Part shown: positions 44,571 to 53,728 of the stretch, in pieces
Numbering within the stretch: the stretch's first letter is position 1
How the letters are laid out: each line of letters starts with the position of its first letter
DNA from: an uncultured Pseudodesulfovibrio sp.
Lineage (GTDB): Bacteria > Desulfobacterota > Desulfovibrionia > Desulfovibrionales > Desulfovibrionaceae
DNA: 64,000 nucleotides
Assembly (NCBI RefSeq): GCF_963664965.1
Contig: NZ_OY761823.1
Coordinates: 1,622,001-1,686,000, forward strand
Reading direction: 5' to 3'
Program-made: the position numbers and the translations under genes
Notes under the pieces: generated by a model
What the model was told of the DNA's origin: nothing
What the model saw: only the letters and a program-made list of their open reading frames with translations
Databases searched by the model: none

Positions 44571-46676
44571 ATGAACAAAGCGGTAAAATTCAGCATGATT
44601 GGACTCGGCGCCGCCGCGGCGCTTTTTGTTGCGGCCCTGATTTTTTTTGCCTTCACTTTTGATCTGAATGACTACAAGGCCCGCATTTCCGAGGTGGTTC
44701 AGGATGAAACCGGGCGGACGCTCAAGTTTGACGGTGATCTCTCGCTGTCGTTTTTCCCCAAAATCGGGGTTGAGCTTGGCGCGCTCAGTCTGAGCAATGC
44801 CGAGGGATTTGGCAAGAAGCCCATGGTGCAGACGGTTTCCGCCCATGTCTCGGTTCGGGTCCTGCCGCTTTTGTCCGGGCAGATTCAGTTTGACGTGCTT
44901 GAGCTGGACGGCCTGACCTTGAATCTGAGCCGTGATAAGCACGGCAAGAGCAACTGGGACGATCTGGTCGGGCACAAGGATACCGGCAAGGCGGAAGCGG
45001 GCGAGGATGACGGCGGTTTCTCTCTGGATGTTGACGGCGTGAAACTGACCAACGCCAGGCTTTTCTGGGATGACCGGAAAACGGATACCAAATTTATCCT
45101 GCGCGGCATGAATCTCGTTACCGGCTATAGCGCAGAGGGCACTCCTTTCCCCGTTGACATAAATCTCGATTTCGAATGCTCAAAGCCCGAGGCCACGGGC
45201 ACCTTGACTCTGACAGGCCAGTCTTCCCTTGATTTGGCGCGTCGTCAGTACGGGCATATGGAAACGAAAATCGCTCTTGCAGCCAAGGGAGCAGATATCC
45301 CCGGCGGAGACGTGGACGCCAGTCTCGACTTGCAGTCCATGCTGCTGGATTTCAATACGGAACGCGCAAAGATCACCGGCCTGACGGTTTCGGCCTATGG
45401 CGCGACAGTCAATATGGACGGCACGCTTGAGGGGATCACGGACGGTTTGAAAAAGCTGGCCGCCAAGGTCGATGTCCCTTCCTTTGATGCGCGTGAGGCA
45501 TTGCGACAGATGGGCGTTACCGCAACAGAGACCGCCGATCCCAAGGTTCTGACAAAGGTCGGCGGCACGGCGGACCTGATCTATACTCCGGGCCAGTTGC
45601 ATGTGAAGGCTCTTGATGCAGCTCTCGATGATACAACGATTTCAGGCCGGGGGCGGATGAAGAACAATCACGGAAGTCAGTTCTATTTTGCCCGCCTTGC
45701 TCTTGGTGCCATTGATCTTGACCGTTACCTGCCGCCGGATCATGAAGCCAAGACCGGGGAGGCTGAAAAGAACGGGACAGATGAGAATGTCCGCATCATT
45801 GATTCCGAGTTGCTGCGTCAACTTGATCTGGATGTCGAGACCACGGCCGAAGCGGTTCGCATCGACGGTGTCTGGTTGAAGAATGTCAAGGCTGTTTCCA
45901 AGGCCCGACATGGGCTTGTCCGCCTCAGCCCCGTATCGGCTGACCTGTATGGCGGAAAGCTGTCCACTGGGATTACGGTCAATGCCATGACCAAGTATCC
46001 GAAGACCGACGTCATTGTCGGAATCGACAAAGTGGATGTGGGCGCTCTTTCGCAGGACGCGCTCGGTGACCGTTCCTATGAAGGGCTTCTCAATTTCAAT
46101 GGTGCCATCAGTTGTGAAGGCGAGCGGCTGCCTGTCATGCTCCGAAGCATGAACGGCAAACTTTCCTTCCATCTTGCCAATGGCGTATTCCCCGGTGTGG
46201 ACCTCTTTTCCATGGCCAAGAAGACGCACGAGAGCAAGGGCAAAGAGGGCACGGTTGAATCCTCAAAGACGGATTCCACCAAGTTCGGTTCTATTTCCGG
46301 CACCGGTGTCATCACCGCTGGCATCCTGCGTAACCGCGATCTGGCGGTCAAGGCTCCCGGTCTGCGCGCCGACGGCAACGGCTCGGTTGCGTTGCCGACC
46401 CGCAAGCTCGACTACCTGCTCAAGGTCAAGCTCGTCCCGACATCCGAAGGGCAGGGCGGCAAGGATTCTGACGAGATGTTCGGCGTCATGGTGCCCATCC
46501 GGGTCGCGGGAACCATTGAAAATCCCCGTTACTGGGTCAGCATCACCGAATACGTCAAGGCTCTGGGCGGAGCCGTCATCGGAACCGCAGGGAGCGTGAT
46601 CAAAGGTGTCACCGGAGCCATCTTCGGCATCGGAAAGGCGCTCGACAAGAGTTCAGGCAATAAAACGAAAGAGTAG
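44571..46676 (+). CDS. AsmA-family membrane-anchored protein
   Basis: A 701-aa protein with one N-terminal helix (residues 9-30, LGAAAALFVAALIFFAFTF) and a large periplasmic part of beta-strand repeats. AsmA domains are seen at both ends: DYKARISEVVQDETGR-like start near 35-50, and the C-terminal AsmA_2 region near 480-640. AsmA-like proteins are thought to move phospholipids between membranes. It follows the MerR-type gene closely. A GAGGGG ribosome site precedes the ATG. Confidence 0.88.
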   Translation: MNKAVKFSMIGLGAAAALFVAALIFFAFTFDLNDYKARISEVVQDETGRTLKFDGDLSLSFFPKIGVELGALSLSNAEGFGKKPMVQTVSAHVSVRVLPLLSGQIQFDVLELDGLTLNLSRDKHGKSNWDDLVGHKDTGKAEAGEDDGGFSLDVDGVKLTNARLFWDDRKTDTKFILRGMNLVTGYSAEGTPFPVDINLDFECSKPEATGTLTLTGQSSLDLARRQYGHMETKIALAAKGADIPGGDVDASLDLQSMLLDFNTERAKITGLTVSAYGATVNMDGTLEGITDGLKKLAAKVDVPSFDAREALRQMGVTATETADPKVLTKVGGTADLIYTPGQLHVKALDAALDDTTISGRGRMKNNHGSQFYFARLALGAIDLDRYLPPDHEAKTGEAEKNGTDENVRIIDSELLRQLDLDVETTAEAVRIDGVWLKNVKAVSKARHGLVRLSPVSADLYGGKLSTGITVNAMTKYPKTDVIVGIDKVDVGALSQDALGDRSYEGLLNFNGAISCEGERLPVMLRSMNGKLSFHLANGVFPGVDLFSMAKKTHESKGKEGTVESSKTDSTKFGSISGTGVITAGILRNRDLAVKAPGLRADGNGSVALPTRKLDYLLKVKLVPTSEGQGGKDSDEMFGVMVPIRVAGTIENPRYWVSITEYVKALGGAVIGTAGSVIKGVTGAIFGIGKALDKSSGNKTKE

Positions 46677-46759
46677 CCTATCCCGGTTTTCGGAAAAGGC
46701 TACTCGTTGGTTTTCGATAAGTTGGAATGCTGAAAGACGAGTGCGTCTTCCGTTGCCCG

Positions 46760-47917
46760 TTATCTTGAATATTTCTCGAATGCGTTCATGGTGCTGATTG
46801 CCGTGAGCAACGCCTGCTTCACCATGCAGTCGGCGAGCATGTATTCGTCGGGGGTGTGGTACTTGGCGCCGGACGGCCCCATGCCGTCGAGCACCGGGAT
46901 GCCGGCCTGCGAGACCGTGTTGGCGTCCGAGCCTCCGCCGCGGAACACGGGGCGCACTTCCATGCCGATCTGTTCGGCGGCCTTTTCCACTTCCGCATAG
47001 AGGCCGAGAATGGTGTCATTGGTCTCCATGGGCGGGCGGCTGGTAACGACTTCGACCGAACCGCTGGTGCCGTCGAGTGTGGATTCTGTCGCGATTTTGT
47101 TGATGGCTTCCCATATGGCTTTTTCGTCGTCCCTGTTGACGAACCGGGTTTCGCACCGGGCCGTGGCCTTGGCCGCCACTGTGTTGGGGCCGACGCCGCC
47201 TTCGATGAGGCCTATGTTGAGGGATGTGCCGATTTCCGGATTGTTGAGTGCCTCAAGCGCGGTGATCTTGTGGGCGATTTCAACGATGGCACTCGGTTTG
47301 GGGAATTCGCTGTGTCCGGCGTGGCAGGGCTGGCCGTTGACAGTCAGGTCGAATACGATGCGTCCCTTGCGGCCGGTGACGACTTCGCCGCCCATGCCGG
47401 AGCCTTCCATGACAAAACAGAAATCGCTTTTTCGGGCTTCTTCCACGATGAGTTCGCGGGAATGCGGTGAACCGATTTCCTCGTCCGCATTGAAGAAAAA
47501 TGCCATGGGCATGTCCTCTTTGCCCGCAGCCATGAGCGCCTTGACCGCGTAGAGTCCGATGACCAGACCGCCTTTCATGTCCGTGACGCCGGGGCCGAAA
47601 ATCGTGTCGCCCTCATGCCTGAACGTGTCAAAGCCCATTTCCGGGGGAAAGACCGTGTCCATGTGGCCGACAAAGAGTGGGCCGCCGCCGTTGGCGATGC
47701 GGGCCTTATTTTCGGCGACGAGATGGTCTCCCGTTACATCGCCTGAGAGGCGGCGTGTGGAGAAACCCATATCCCGCATGACGGATTCGAGGACGTCCAC
47801 AACCTTGTTCACGCCGTCCGGGTTGGCGGAATAACTGTTGATGTTGACCACTCTTTCCAACAGGCTGAACATTGAAGATTCATGTTCTTTTAAATAGGCA
47901 ATTATGGTATCGGTCAT
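46760..47917 (-). CDS. M20-family carboxypeptidase (CPG2-like)
   Basis: A 385-aa zinc peptidase of the glutamate carboxypeptidase/ArgE-DapE family. Metal and catalytic motifs are visible: GHMDTVFP near 83-90, GPGVTDMKGG near 111-120, the DEEIG pair near 148-152 and a final His near the C-terminus (KYHTPDEYM). The start is the ATG at 47917 behind AAGGAAAG; the upstream frame to 47974 has no site. It is divergent from a peptide ABC transporter, which suggests peptide or N-acyl amino acid use. A palindrome at 47947-47969 lies in the shared upstream region. Confidence 0.9.
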   Translation of the reverse strand: MTDTIIAYLKEHESSMFSLLERVVNINSYSANPDGVNKVVDVLESVMRDMGFSTRRLSGDVTGDHLVAENKARIANGGGPLFVGHMDTVFPPEMGFDTFRHEGDTIFGPGVTDMKGGLVIGLYAVKALMAAGKEDMPMAFFFNADEEIGSPHSRELIVEEARKSDFCFVMEGSGMGGEVVTGRKGRIVFDLTVNGQPCHAGHSEFPKPSAIVEIAHKITALEALNNPEIGTSLNIGLIEGGVGPNTVAAKATARCETRFVNRDDEKAIWEAINKIATESTLDGTSGSVEVVTSRPPMETNDTILGLYAEVEKAAEQIGMEVRPVFRGGGSDANTVSQAGIPVLDGMGPSGAKYHTPDEYMLADCMVKQALLTAISTMNAFEKYSR

Positions 47918-47946
47918 ATGTCTTTCCTTATAGCTCTGCTGTGAAT

Positions 47947-47969
47947 CTGTTTGCAATTGCCGCAAACAG
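47947..47969. promoter_or_regulatory. Operator-like palindrome between M20 gene and peptide transporter
   Basis: CTGTTTGC-AATTGCC-GCAAACAG: 8-bp perfect arms with a 7-base centre, 30 bp upstream of the M20 start and about 127 bp before the substrate-binding gene. It could bind a dimeric regulator controlling both directions. Confidence 0.45.
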
Positions 47970-48095
47970 GCCAAATGGCAAAAAATCGTTTCAAAAAATC
48001 ACGATTTGGCGATTAAAACGCAAAAAATTTGATCTTGAAGCGGTTTTATGACAGTTTAGTGCGCCTTTTTTGGGAAAACAACAAGGAGATATTTG

Positions 48096-49661
48096 ATGAG
48101 AAAATTGCTGATCAGCTTCGTCGTCCTGATGAGTCTGGTGCTTGGCGCATCCTTTGCGATGGCCAAGGATTTGACCCTCGGCCTGAAGGGCGAACCGACC
48201 TCTCTCGACCCGCACTTTCATAATGTCACCAGTAACAACCAGATGGCTATCTATGTTTTCGACAAGCTCATCCGTCAGGACGAGCGCCAGAAAATGCAGC
48301 CCGGTCTTGCCGTTTCCTGGAAACCGGTTGCCGATACTGTCTGGGAATTCAAGCTGCGTGAAGGCGTCAAATTCCATGACGGCTCTCCCTTCACCGCCGA
48401 GGACGTGAAATACACTATCGAGCGTATTCCCACCGTTCCCAACAGCCCGTCTTCATTCACTTTCGCTGTCAGTGCCATCACGGAAGTGGAGATCGTCGAT
48501 CCCCTGACTGTCCGTGTGCACACCGAGAAGCCTTCTCCGCTCATGCCGCGTAACTTCGCAGCTTTCAACATCGTTTCCAAGAAAGCCGCCGAAGGCAAGA
48601 CCACCGAAGACTTCAACTCCGGCGCAGCCGCCATCGGCACCGGCCCCTACAAACTGGCCGAATGGGCCCGTGGCGACAAGATCGTCTACGAACGCAACGA
48701 CGAGTACTGGGGCGGCAAGATGCCTTTCGAGCGTATCATCGTTCGTCCCATCACCAATGACGGTACCCGCGTCGCCGCGCTCAAGTCCGGTGATGTTGAC
48801 CTGATCAACTTCGTTCCCCCGGCAGACGTGAAACATCTTGAAAAGACTGCTGGCGTGGAACTGTTCAAGTCGCCTTCCACTCGCCTGATCTACCTGCACC
48901 TCGACTCCAACCGTGAGGACACCCCCATGGTTACCGACAACGCAGGCAACAAGATCAAGAACCCCATGCTCGACGTCCGCGTCCGCAAGGCCATTTCCAA
49001 GGCCATCAACCGTCCCGCCATCGTGGCCCGCATCATGGAAGGTCTGGCAGTACCCGCCAGCCAGATGGTTCCCGACGGCTATGAGGGCACCAGCACCAAG
49101 CTGAAGCCCGAAGCCTATGATCCCAAGGGTGCCAAGGCTCTCCTCGCCGAAGCCGGTTATCCCGAAGGGTTCAAGATTACCATCCACGGTCCCAATGACC
49201 GTTACGTCAACGACGGTGACATCACACAGGCCATCGCGCAGATGCTGACCAAGATCGGCATCAAGACTGAAGTCAACACCATGCCCAAGGCCGTATACTT
49301 CGGTAAGGCCTCCGCACTGGAATTCAGCCTGATGCTCGTCGGTTGGGCCACTGACACCGGTGAACAGTCCAACTGCATCGCCTCCCTGCTGCATACCTAT
49401 GATAAGGAAAAGGGCTTCGGCGCTTCCAACCGCGGCCGTTTCTCCAACCCCATCGTTGACCAGAAGCTGGAAGAAGCTCTTGTCACCGTTGACCCGGAAA
49501 AGCACAACCAGTTGATCATCGAGTCCACGGAAGAGGGCATCGGTCAGGTCGGCATCGTGCCCATCCACTATCAGGTGAACGTCTGGGCAGCCAAGAAGGG
49601 GCTCGAATACAACGGCCGTACCGACGGCTACACCCTGCCTCGCGAAATCAGCGTGAAGTAG
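48096..49661 (+). CDS. Peptide ABC transporter substrate-binding protein (family 5)
   Basis: Periplasmic receptor of 521 aa. A Sec signal peptide (LLISFVVLMSLVLGASFAMA, cleavage near 23) precedes the DppA/OppA fold with LKGEPTSLDPHFHN near 29-42, the FHDGSPFTAEDV stretch near 91-102 and GTGPYKL near 184-190. I start at the ATG 48096, seven bases after AAGGAG, instead of the TTG at 48093. It opens a complete dpp-type operon. Substrate might be a dipeptide, oligopeptide, or nickel/haem; the M20 neighbour suggests peptides. Confidence 0.9.
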   Translation: MRKLLISFVVLMSLVLGASFAMAKDLTLGLKGEPTSLDPHFHNVTSNNQMAIYVFDKLIRQDERQKMQPGLAVSWKPVADTVWEFKLREGVKFHDGSPFTAEDVKYTIERIPTVPNSPSSFTFAVSAITEVEIVDPLTVRVHTEKPSPLMPRNFAAFNIVSKKAAEGKTTEDFNSGAAAIGTGPYKLAEWARGDKIVYERNDEYWGGKMPFERIIVRPITNDGTRVAALKSGDVDLINFVPPADVKHLEKTAGVELFKSPSTRLIYLHLDSNREDTPMVTDNAGNKIKNPMLDVRVRKAISKAINRPAIVARIMEGLAVPASQMVPDGYEGTSTKLKPEAYDPKGAKALLAEAGYPEGFKITIHGPNDRYVNDGDITQAIAQMLTKIGIKTEVNTMPKAVYFGKASALEFSLMLVGWATDTGEQSNCIASLLHTYDKEKGFGASNRGRFSNPIVDQKLEEALVTVDPEKHNQLIIESTEEGIGQVGIVPIHYQVNVWAAKKGLEYNGRTDGYTLPREISVK

Positions 49662-49680
49662 AGGTTCTCTTATCAATGGC

Positions 49681-49713
49681 AATGAGGGGGCGTGCTGGGC
49701 GCGTCCCCTCATT
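49681..49713 (+). terminator. Intercistronic hairpin after the substrate-binding gene
   Basis: AATGAGGGG (49681-49689) pairs with CCCCTCATT (49705-49713) and is followed by TTACTC. It may reduce readthrough so that the receptor is made in excess of the permease. Confidence 0.7.
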
Positions 49714-49737
49714 TTACTCTAAAAAATCAGGTAATAC

Positions 49738-50712
49738 ATGCTCGCGTTTCTTATTCGTCGCATAACGCAAAGCGCTGTCGTGCTTCTTGTCATGTCGGTA
49801 TTGGTTTTCGTCGGTGTCTTTTACATCGGCAATCCCATCGACATCCTGATCGCGCCAGACGCTTCTCCCGCAGAGTACGCCCGCGCCGTCAGGGATCTGG
49901 GGCTCGACAAGCCGCTGTGGGAACAATATTTCATCTTTCTGAAGGGTGCCCTGCACGGGAACTTCGGCAACTCGTTCGTTTACAACGAGCCTGCCCTGAA
50001 GATTATCCTCAACCGGCTTCCGGCTACCCTTGAGCTGGCCTTTACCGCCATGATCATGGCCGTGTTTCTCGGCATTCCGCTCGGCATGGTGGCAGGCATC
50101 CAGCATGACAACTGGATCGGCCGCAACATCATGCGGTTTTCCATCCTCGGATTCTCCCTGCCCACGTTCTGGGTCGGGCTGATGATGATCATCATCTTTT
50201 CCGTGCATCTCGGCTGGCTGCCTTCGGGCGGACGAGGGCCGACCACGGAATTCCTCGGCATGCAGGTCAGTTTCCTGTCGTGGGAAGGTCTGACCTACCT
50301 GATTCTTCCGGCAACCAACCTCGCACTTTTCAAGACGTCGCTGGCAATCCGCCTGAGCCGTGCCGGAGTGCAGGAAAACCTGCAAATGGATTACGTCAAG
50401 TTCGCACGGGCCAAGGGACTGTCCAACACCCGCATCATCGGCCTGCACGTCATGAAGAACATCATGATTCCGGTCATTACGGTGCTCGGCATGGAACTCG
50501 GCAACCTGATCGCCTTTGCCGTTGTTACGGAAACGATTTTCGCGTGGCCCGGTATGGGCAAGCTGGTCATTGATTCCATCGGCGTTCTGGATCGGCCCAT
50601 TATCGTGGCTTACCTGCTGATTACGGTGACCATGTTCATTATCATCAACCTGATCGTGGACGTCCTGTACTCGATCCTTGATCCCCGGGTTCGCCTGGGC
50701 GACGAACGCTAG
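49738..50712 (+). CDS. Peptide ABC transporter permease (DppB-like)
   Basis: A 324-aa inner-membrane permease with about six helices, starting FLIRRITQSAVVLLVMSVLVF. The DppB/OppB pattern DLGLDKPLWEQYFIFLKGAL is near 50-70 and the EAA loop (YVKFARAKGLSNTRIIGLHV near 220-239) contacts the ATPases. It follows the receptor by 76 bp with a weak ribosome site and precedes the second permease by 8 bp. Confidence 0.93.
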   Translation: MLAFLIRRITQSAVVLLVMSVLVFVGVFYIGNPIDILIAPDASPAEYARAVRDLGLDKPLWEQYFIFLKGALHGNFGNSFVYNEPALKIILNRLPATLELAFTAMIMAVFLGIPLGMVAGIQHDNWIGRNIMRFSILGFSLPTFWVGLMMIIIFSVHLGWLPSGGRGPTTEFLGMQVSFLSWEGLTYLILPATNLALFKTSLAIRLSRAGVQENLQMDYVKFARAKGLSNTRIIGLHVMKNIMIPVITVLGMELGNLIAFAVVTETIFAWPGMGKLVIDSIGVLDRPIIVAYLLITVTMFIIINLIVDVLYSILDPRVRLGDER

Positions 50713-50720
50713 GAGGGGGC

Positions 50721-51608
50721 ATGGCAGTACAAAACGAATCCCTGCTCTGGCAGGCCGTCAAGGAATACTTCGAGTCACGGGTCGCGACCATCGGTCTGAT
50801 CCTGCTGGCCGTCATCATTTCGGTGGCGCTTCTCGCACCGTATATCTCACCGCAGAATCCTTATGACTTGATGTCCATCGACATCATGGATTCCAAGCTG
50901 GCCCCGGGCTCCAAGTCCATGGACGAATCCGTGACCTACGTGCTCGGCACAGACAGTCAGGGCCGCGACATGCTCAGCTCCATCCTGTACGGGTTGCGAA
51001 TCAGTCTCGGTGTCGGTGTGGTTTCCACCATTATCGCGTTGATACTCGGCTCGATCATCGGGCTGTGGGCGGCCTACCGGGGCGGGAAAACCGATGCCTT
51101 CATCATGCGGACGGTTGACCTGCAACTGAGTTTCCCGGCCATTCTCGTGGCGCTCATTCTGCTCGCCATCCTCGGCAAGGGGATCGACAAGATTATCCTC
51201 GCCCTGGTCATCGTGCAGTGGGCCTACTATGCCCGCGCCATCCGCAGTAACGTGCTGGTGGAGCGCAACAAGGAATATGTCGAGGCGGCCAAGTGTCTGG
51301 CCTTGCCCCAGCGGCGCATCATGTTCGGACACGTACTGCCCAACTGTACGCCCGAACTGATCGTCATATCCACCGTCAAGGTGGCCGGTGCCATCGCGCT
51401 GGAAGCGACCCTGTCCTTCCTCGGGCTGGGCATGCCCATCACCAAGCCGTCGCTGGGCCTGCTCATCGCCAACGGCTTCAAGTATTTGCAGAGCGGCTAC
51501 TACTGGATCAGTGTGTATCCCGGTGTGGCCCTTCTGATCCTGATCGTCTGCATCAATCTGGTGGGCGACAGGTTGCGTGACGTTTTGAATCCGAGGTTGA
51601 AGCGATGA
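50721..51608 (+). CDS. Peptide ABC transporter permease (DppC-like)
   Basis: A 295-aa permease. An N-terminal helix (VATIGLILLAVIISVALLAP near 19-38), the LGTDSQGRDMLSS motif near 75-87 that typifies OppC/DppC, and the EAA loop (YVEAAKCLALPQRRIMFGHV near 184-203) are visible. GGAGGGGG precedes the ATG. Its stop overlaps the next gene's ATG by four bases. Confidence 0.93.
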   Translation: MAVQNESLLWQAVKEYFESRVATIGLILLAVIISVALLAPYISPQNPYDLMSIDIMDSKLAPGSKSMDESVTYVLGTDSQGRDMLSSILYGLRISLGVGVVSTIIALILGSIIGLWAAYRGGKTDAFIMRTVDLQLSFPAILVALILLAILGKGIDKIILALVIVQWAYYARAIRSNVLVERNKEYVEAAKCLALPQRRIMFGHVLPNCTPELIVISTVKVAGAIALEATLSFLGLGMPITKPSLGLLIANGFKYLQSGYYWISVYPGVALLILIVCINLVGDRLRDVLNPRLKR

Positions 51609-52576
51609 CTACCCCTCTTCTCGACATACAGAATCTGAAAACCTACTTCTACACCCGCGCCGGTGTGGTCAAGGCTGTCAACGGCATATCCCTGACCATC
51701 AACAAGGGTGAGGTCATCGGCATCGTGGGCGAGTCCGGTTCCGGCAAATCTGTCACCGGTTTCTCCATTATGGGGCTGGTCGATCCTCCGGGCAAGATCG
51801 CGGGCGGTTCCATCAAGTTCAAGGGGAGGGAGTTGGTCGGTCAGTCCGAATCCCAGTGGCGTCATTTTCGTGGCAACGAGGTTGCCATGATCTTTCAGGA
51901 CCCCATGATGACCCTGAATCCGGTGCTGCGGATCGACACCCAGATGATCGAAGCCATCCGTACCCATGAAAAGGTGAGCAAGAGCGAGGCCCGTCGTCGC
52001 TGCGTCGAGGCGCTGGCCATGGTCGGCATTCCCTCGCCCGAGGAGCGCATCAAGGCGTATCCGCACCAGTTCTCCGGCGGCATGCGTCAGCGAGTCGCCA
52101 TTGCCACCGGACTGCTCAACAATCCGGACCTGATTATTGCGGATGAGCCGACCACGGCACTGGACGTCACCATTCAGGCGCAGATTCTTTCCGAAATGCA
52201 GAAGCTCTGCCGCAAGACGGACATGGCGCTCATGTGGATCACGCACGACCTGACTGTTATCGCCGGTTTGGCTCACCGTGTCGCCGTCATGTACGCCGGG
52301 ACCATCATTGAGGAAGGGCCGGTGCAGGCGGTGCTCGACGCGCCGCTGCACCCATACACCGAAGGCCTTATCGGATCGGTTCCCAGCCGCAACAAGCGCG
52401 GTGAACCGTTGTATCAGATTCCCGGCATGACGCCGTCCCTTATTAACCTGCCGGAAGGGTGTCCGTTCCGCATGCGCTGCCAGCGCAGCTCGGATGCCTG
52501 TCTTGAAGTGCCGCCGGTCACCGTCATGGACGATGGCCGCAAGGTGTGCTGCTTCCATCCCGGCAAACAATCGTAA
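51605..52576 (+). CDS. Peptide ABC transporter ATPase (DppD-like)
   Basis: A 323-aa ATPase with Walker A GESGSGKS near 38-45, signature FSGGMRQR near 157-164, Walker B (LIIADEPTT near 175-183) and the C-terminal oligopeptide-ATPase motif with cysteines (CPFRMRC near 288-294, then C299-type and CCFHPG), which in the DppD/OppD family may bind an Fe-S cluster. Start overlaps dppC-like stop (ATGA). Confidence 0.94.
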   Translation: MTTPLLDIQNLKTYFYTRAGVVKAVNGISLTINKGEVIGIVGESGSGKSVTGFSIMGLVDPPGKIAGGSIKFKGRELVGQSESQWRHFRGNEVAMIFQDPMMTLNPVLRIDTQMIEAIRTHEKVSKSEARRRCVEALAMVGIPSPEERIKAYPHQFSGGMRQRVAIATGLLNNPDLIIADEPTTALDVTIQAQILSEMQKLCRKTDMALMWITHDLTVIAGLAHRVAVMYAGTIIEEGPVQAVLDAPLHPYTEGLIGSVPSRNKRGEPLYQIPGMTPSLINLPEGCPFRMRCQRSSDACLEVPPVTVMDDGRKVCCFHPGKQS

Positions 52577-52595
52577 GAGAGGGCGGAGAGATATT

Positions 52596-53597
52596 ATGAG
52601 TGATCAGACACCTTTCATCCGCTGCGAAAACGTCAGCCGGATATTCGAGAAAAAGCTGGATTTCGCCTCCAAGGCCGCCCGTGCCTTGGGCGCGAACATC
52701 TCCGAGGAGCGCGTTCAAGCCGTGGATGACGTGAACCTGCATGTCATGCCCGGTGAAGTGGTCGGGCTGGTCGGGGAATCCGGCTGCGGCAAGTCGACCC
52801 TCGGACGCATGATCTGTGACATCCTGCCGCAGTCCAGCGGAAAGATATTCTACAAGGGGCAGGACGTCGCCTTCATGAACGACGCCGAAAAGCTCGACTA
52901 CGCCATCAACGTCCAGATGATCTTTCAGGACCCTTTCGCGTCGCTCAATCCGCGCAAGCGGGTCAAGAACATCATCGGTGAAGCCCCGTTGTATCATGGG
53001 CTGACCACGAATGGAGAGCTGGACGGCTACCTGACCGACGTCATGGAGCAGTGCGGTCTGGACCCGTCCTACAAGAACCGCTATCCGCACCAGTTCTCCG
53101 GGGGACAGCGCCAGCGCATCGGCATTGCCCGCGCCATGGCGGTGAAGCCGGAATGTCTGGTGTGCGACGAGTCCGTTGCCGCGCTCGATGTCTCCATTCA
53201 GGCGCAGATTCTGAATCTGTTCATGGACATTCGCGAGAAGCACAACCTGACCTGCCTGTTCATTTCGCATGACCTCGGCGTGGTGGAGCATATCTCCGAC
53301 AGGATATCGGTCATGTATCTGGGCCGCATCGTGGAGACCGCGCCGGTCGACGAGTTGTTTGACTCGCCGTTCCATCCCTACACGCAGGCGCTTCTCAACG
53401 AGGTGCCGAGGTTGGACAAGCGTGACGTGAACTTCTCCCCGCTCAAGGGTGAGATTCCTTCCCCGCTGGACCCGCCGAGCGGCTGCCATTTCCACCCCCG
53501 CTGTGCCCATGCCATGGATATCTGCAAACAGGTCGCCCCGGAGCGGCGGGAGATAGCCCCGGGCCGTTTCGCCTGCTGTCACCTTGATTCGAATTGA
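52596..53597 (+). CDS. Peptide ABC transporter ATPase (DppF-like)
   Basis: The second ATPase, 333 aa. Walker A GESGCGKS near 64-71, Walker B (CLVCDESV near 187-194), signature FSGGQRQR near 167-174, and the C-terminal CHFHPRC motif near 299-305. I start at ATG 52596 behind GGCGGAGAG, 19 bp after the preceding stop. A terminator follows, so the operon is receptor-B-C-D-F. Confidence 0.94.
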   Translation: MSDQTPFIRCENVSRIFEKKLDFASKAARALGANISEERVQAVDDVNLHVMPGEVVGLVGESGCGKSTLGRMICDILPQSSGKIFYKGQDVAFMNDAEKLDYAINVQMIFQDPFASLNPRKRVKNIIGEAPLYHGLTTNGELDGYLTDVMEQCGLDPSYKNRYPHQFSGGQRQRIGIARAMAVKPECLVCDESVAALDVSIQAQILNLFMDIREKHNLTCLFISHDLGVVEHISDRISVMYLGRIVETAPVDELFDSPFHPYTQALLNEVPRLDKRDVNFSPLKGEIPSPLDPPSGCHFHPRCAHAMDICKQVAPERREIAPGRFACCHLDSN

Positions 53598-53647
53598 CGC
53601 GATGAACTGACGGGCGTGATGCCCTGTTCCGTAAAGTGATAATGGAG

Positions 53648-53685
53648 AAAATCCCCGTAGCGAAGTGGTCGCTGCGGGGATTTTT
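53648..53685 (+). terminator. Terminator of the peptide transporter operon
   Basis: AAAATCCCCGTAGCGA (53648-53663) pairs with TCGCTGCGGGGATTTT (53669-53684; one mismatch) and is followed by T. On the minus strand it could also end the hydE transcript. Confidence 0.9.
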
Positions 53686-53728
53686 ACAGGCAGGTTCGAT
53701 GATGGCTGTTTTCGGATTCGTGGCCGGG

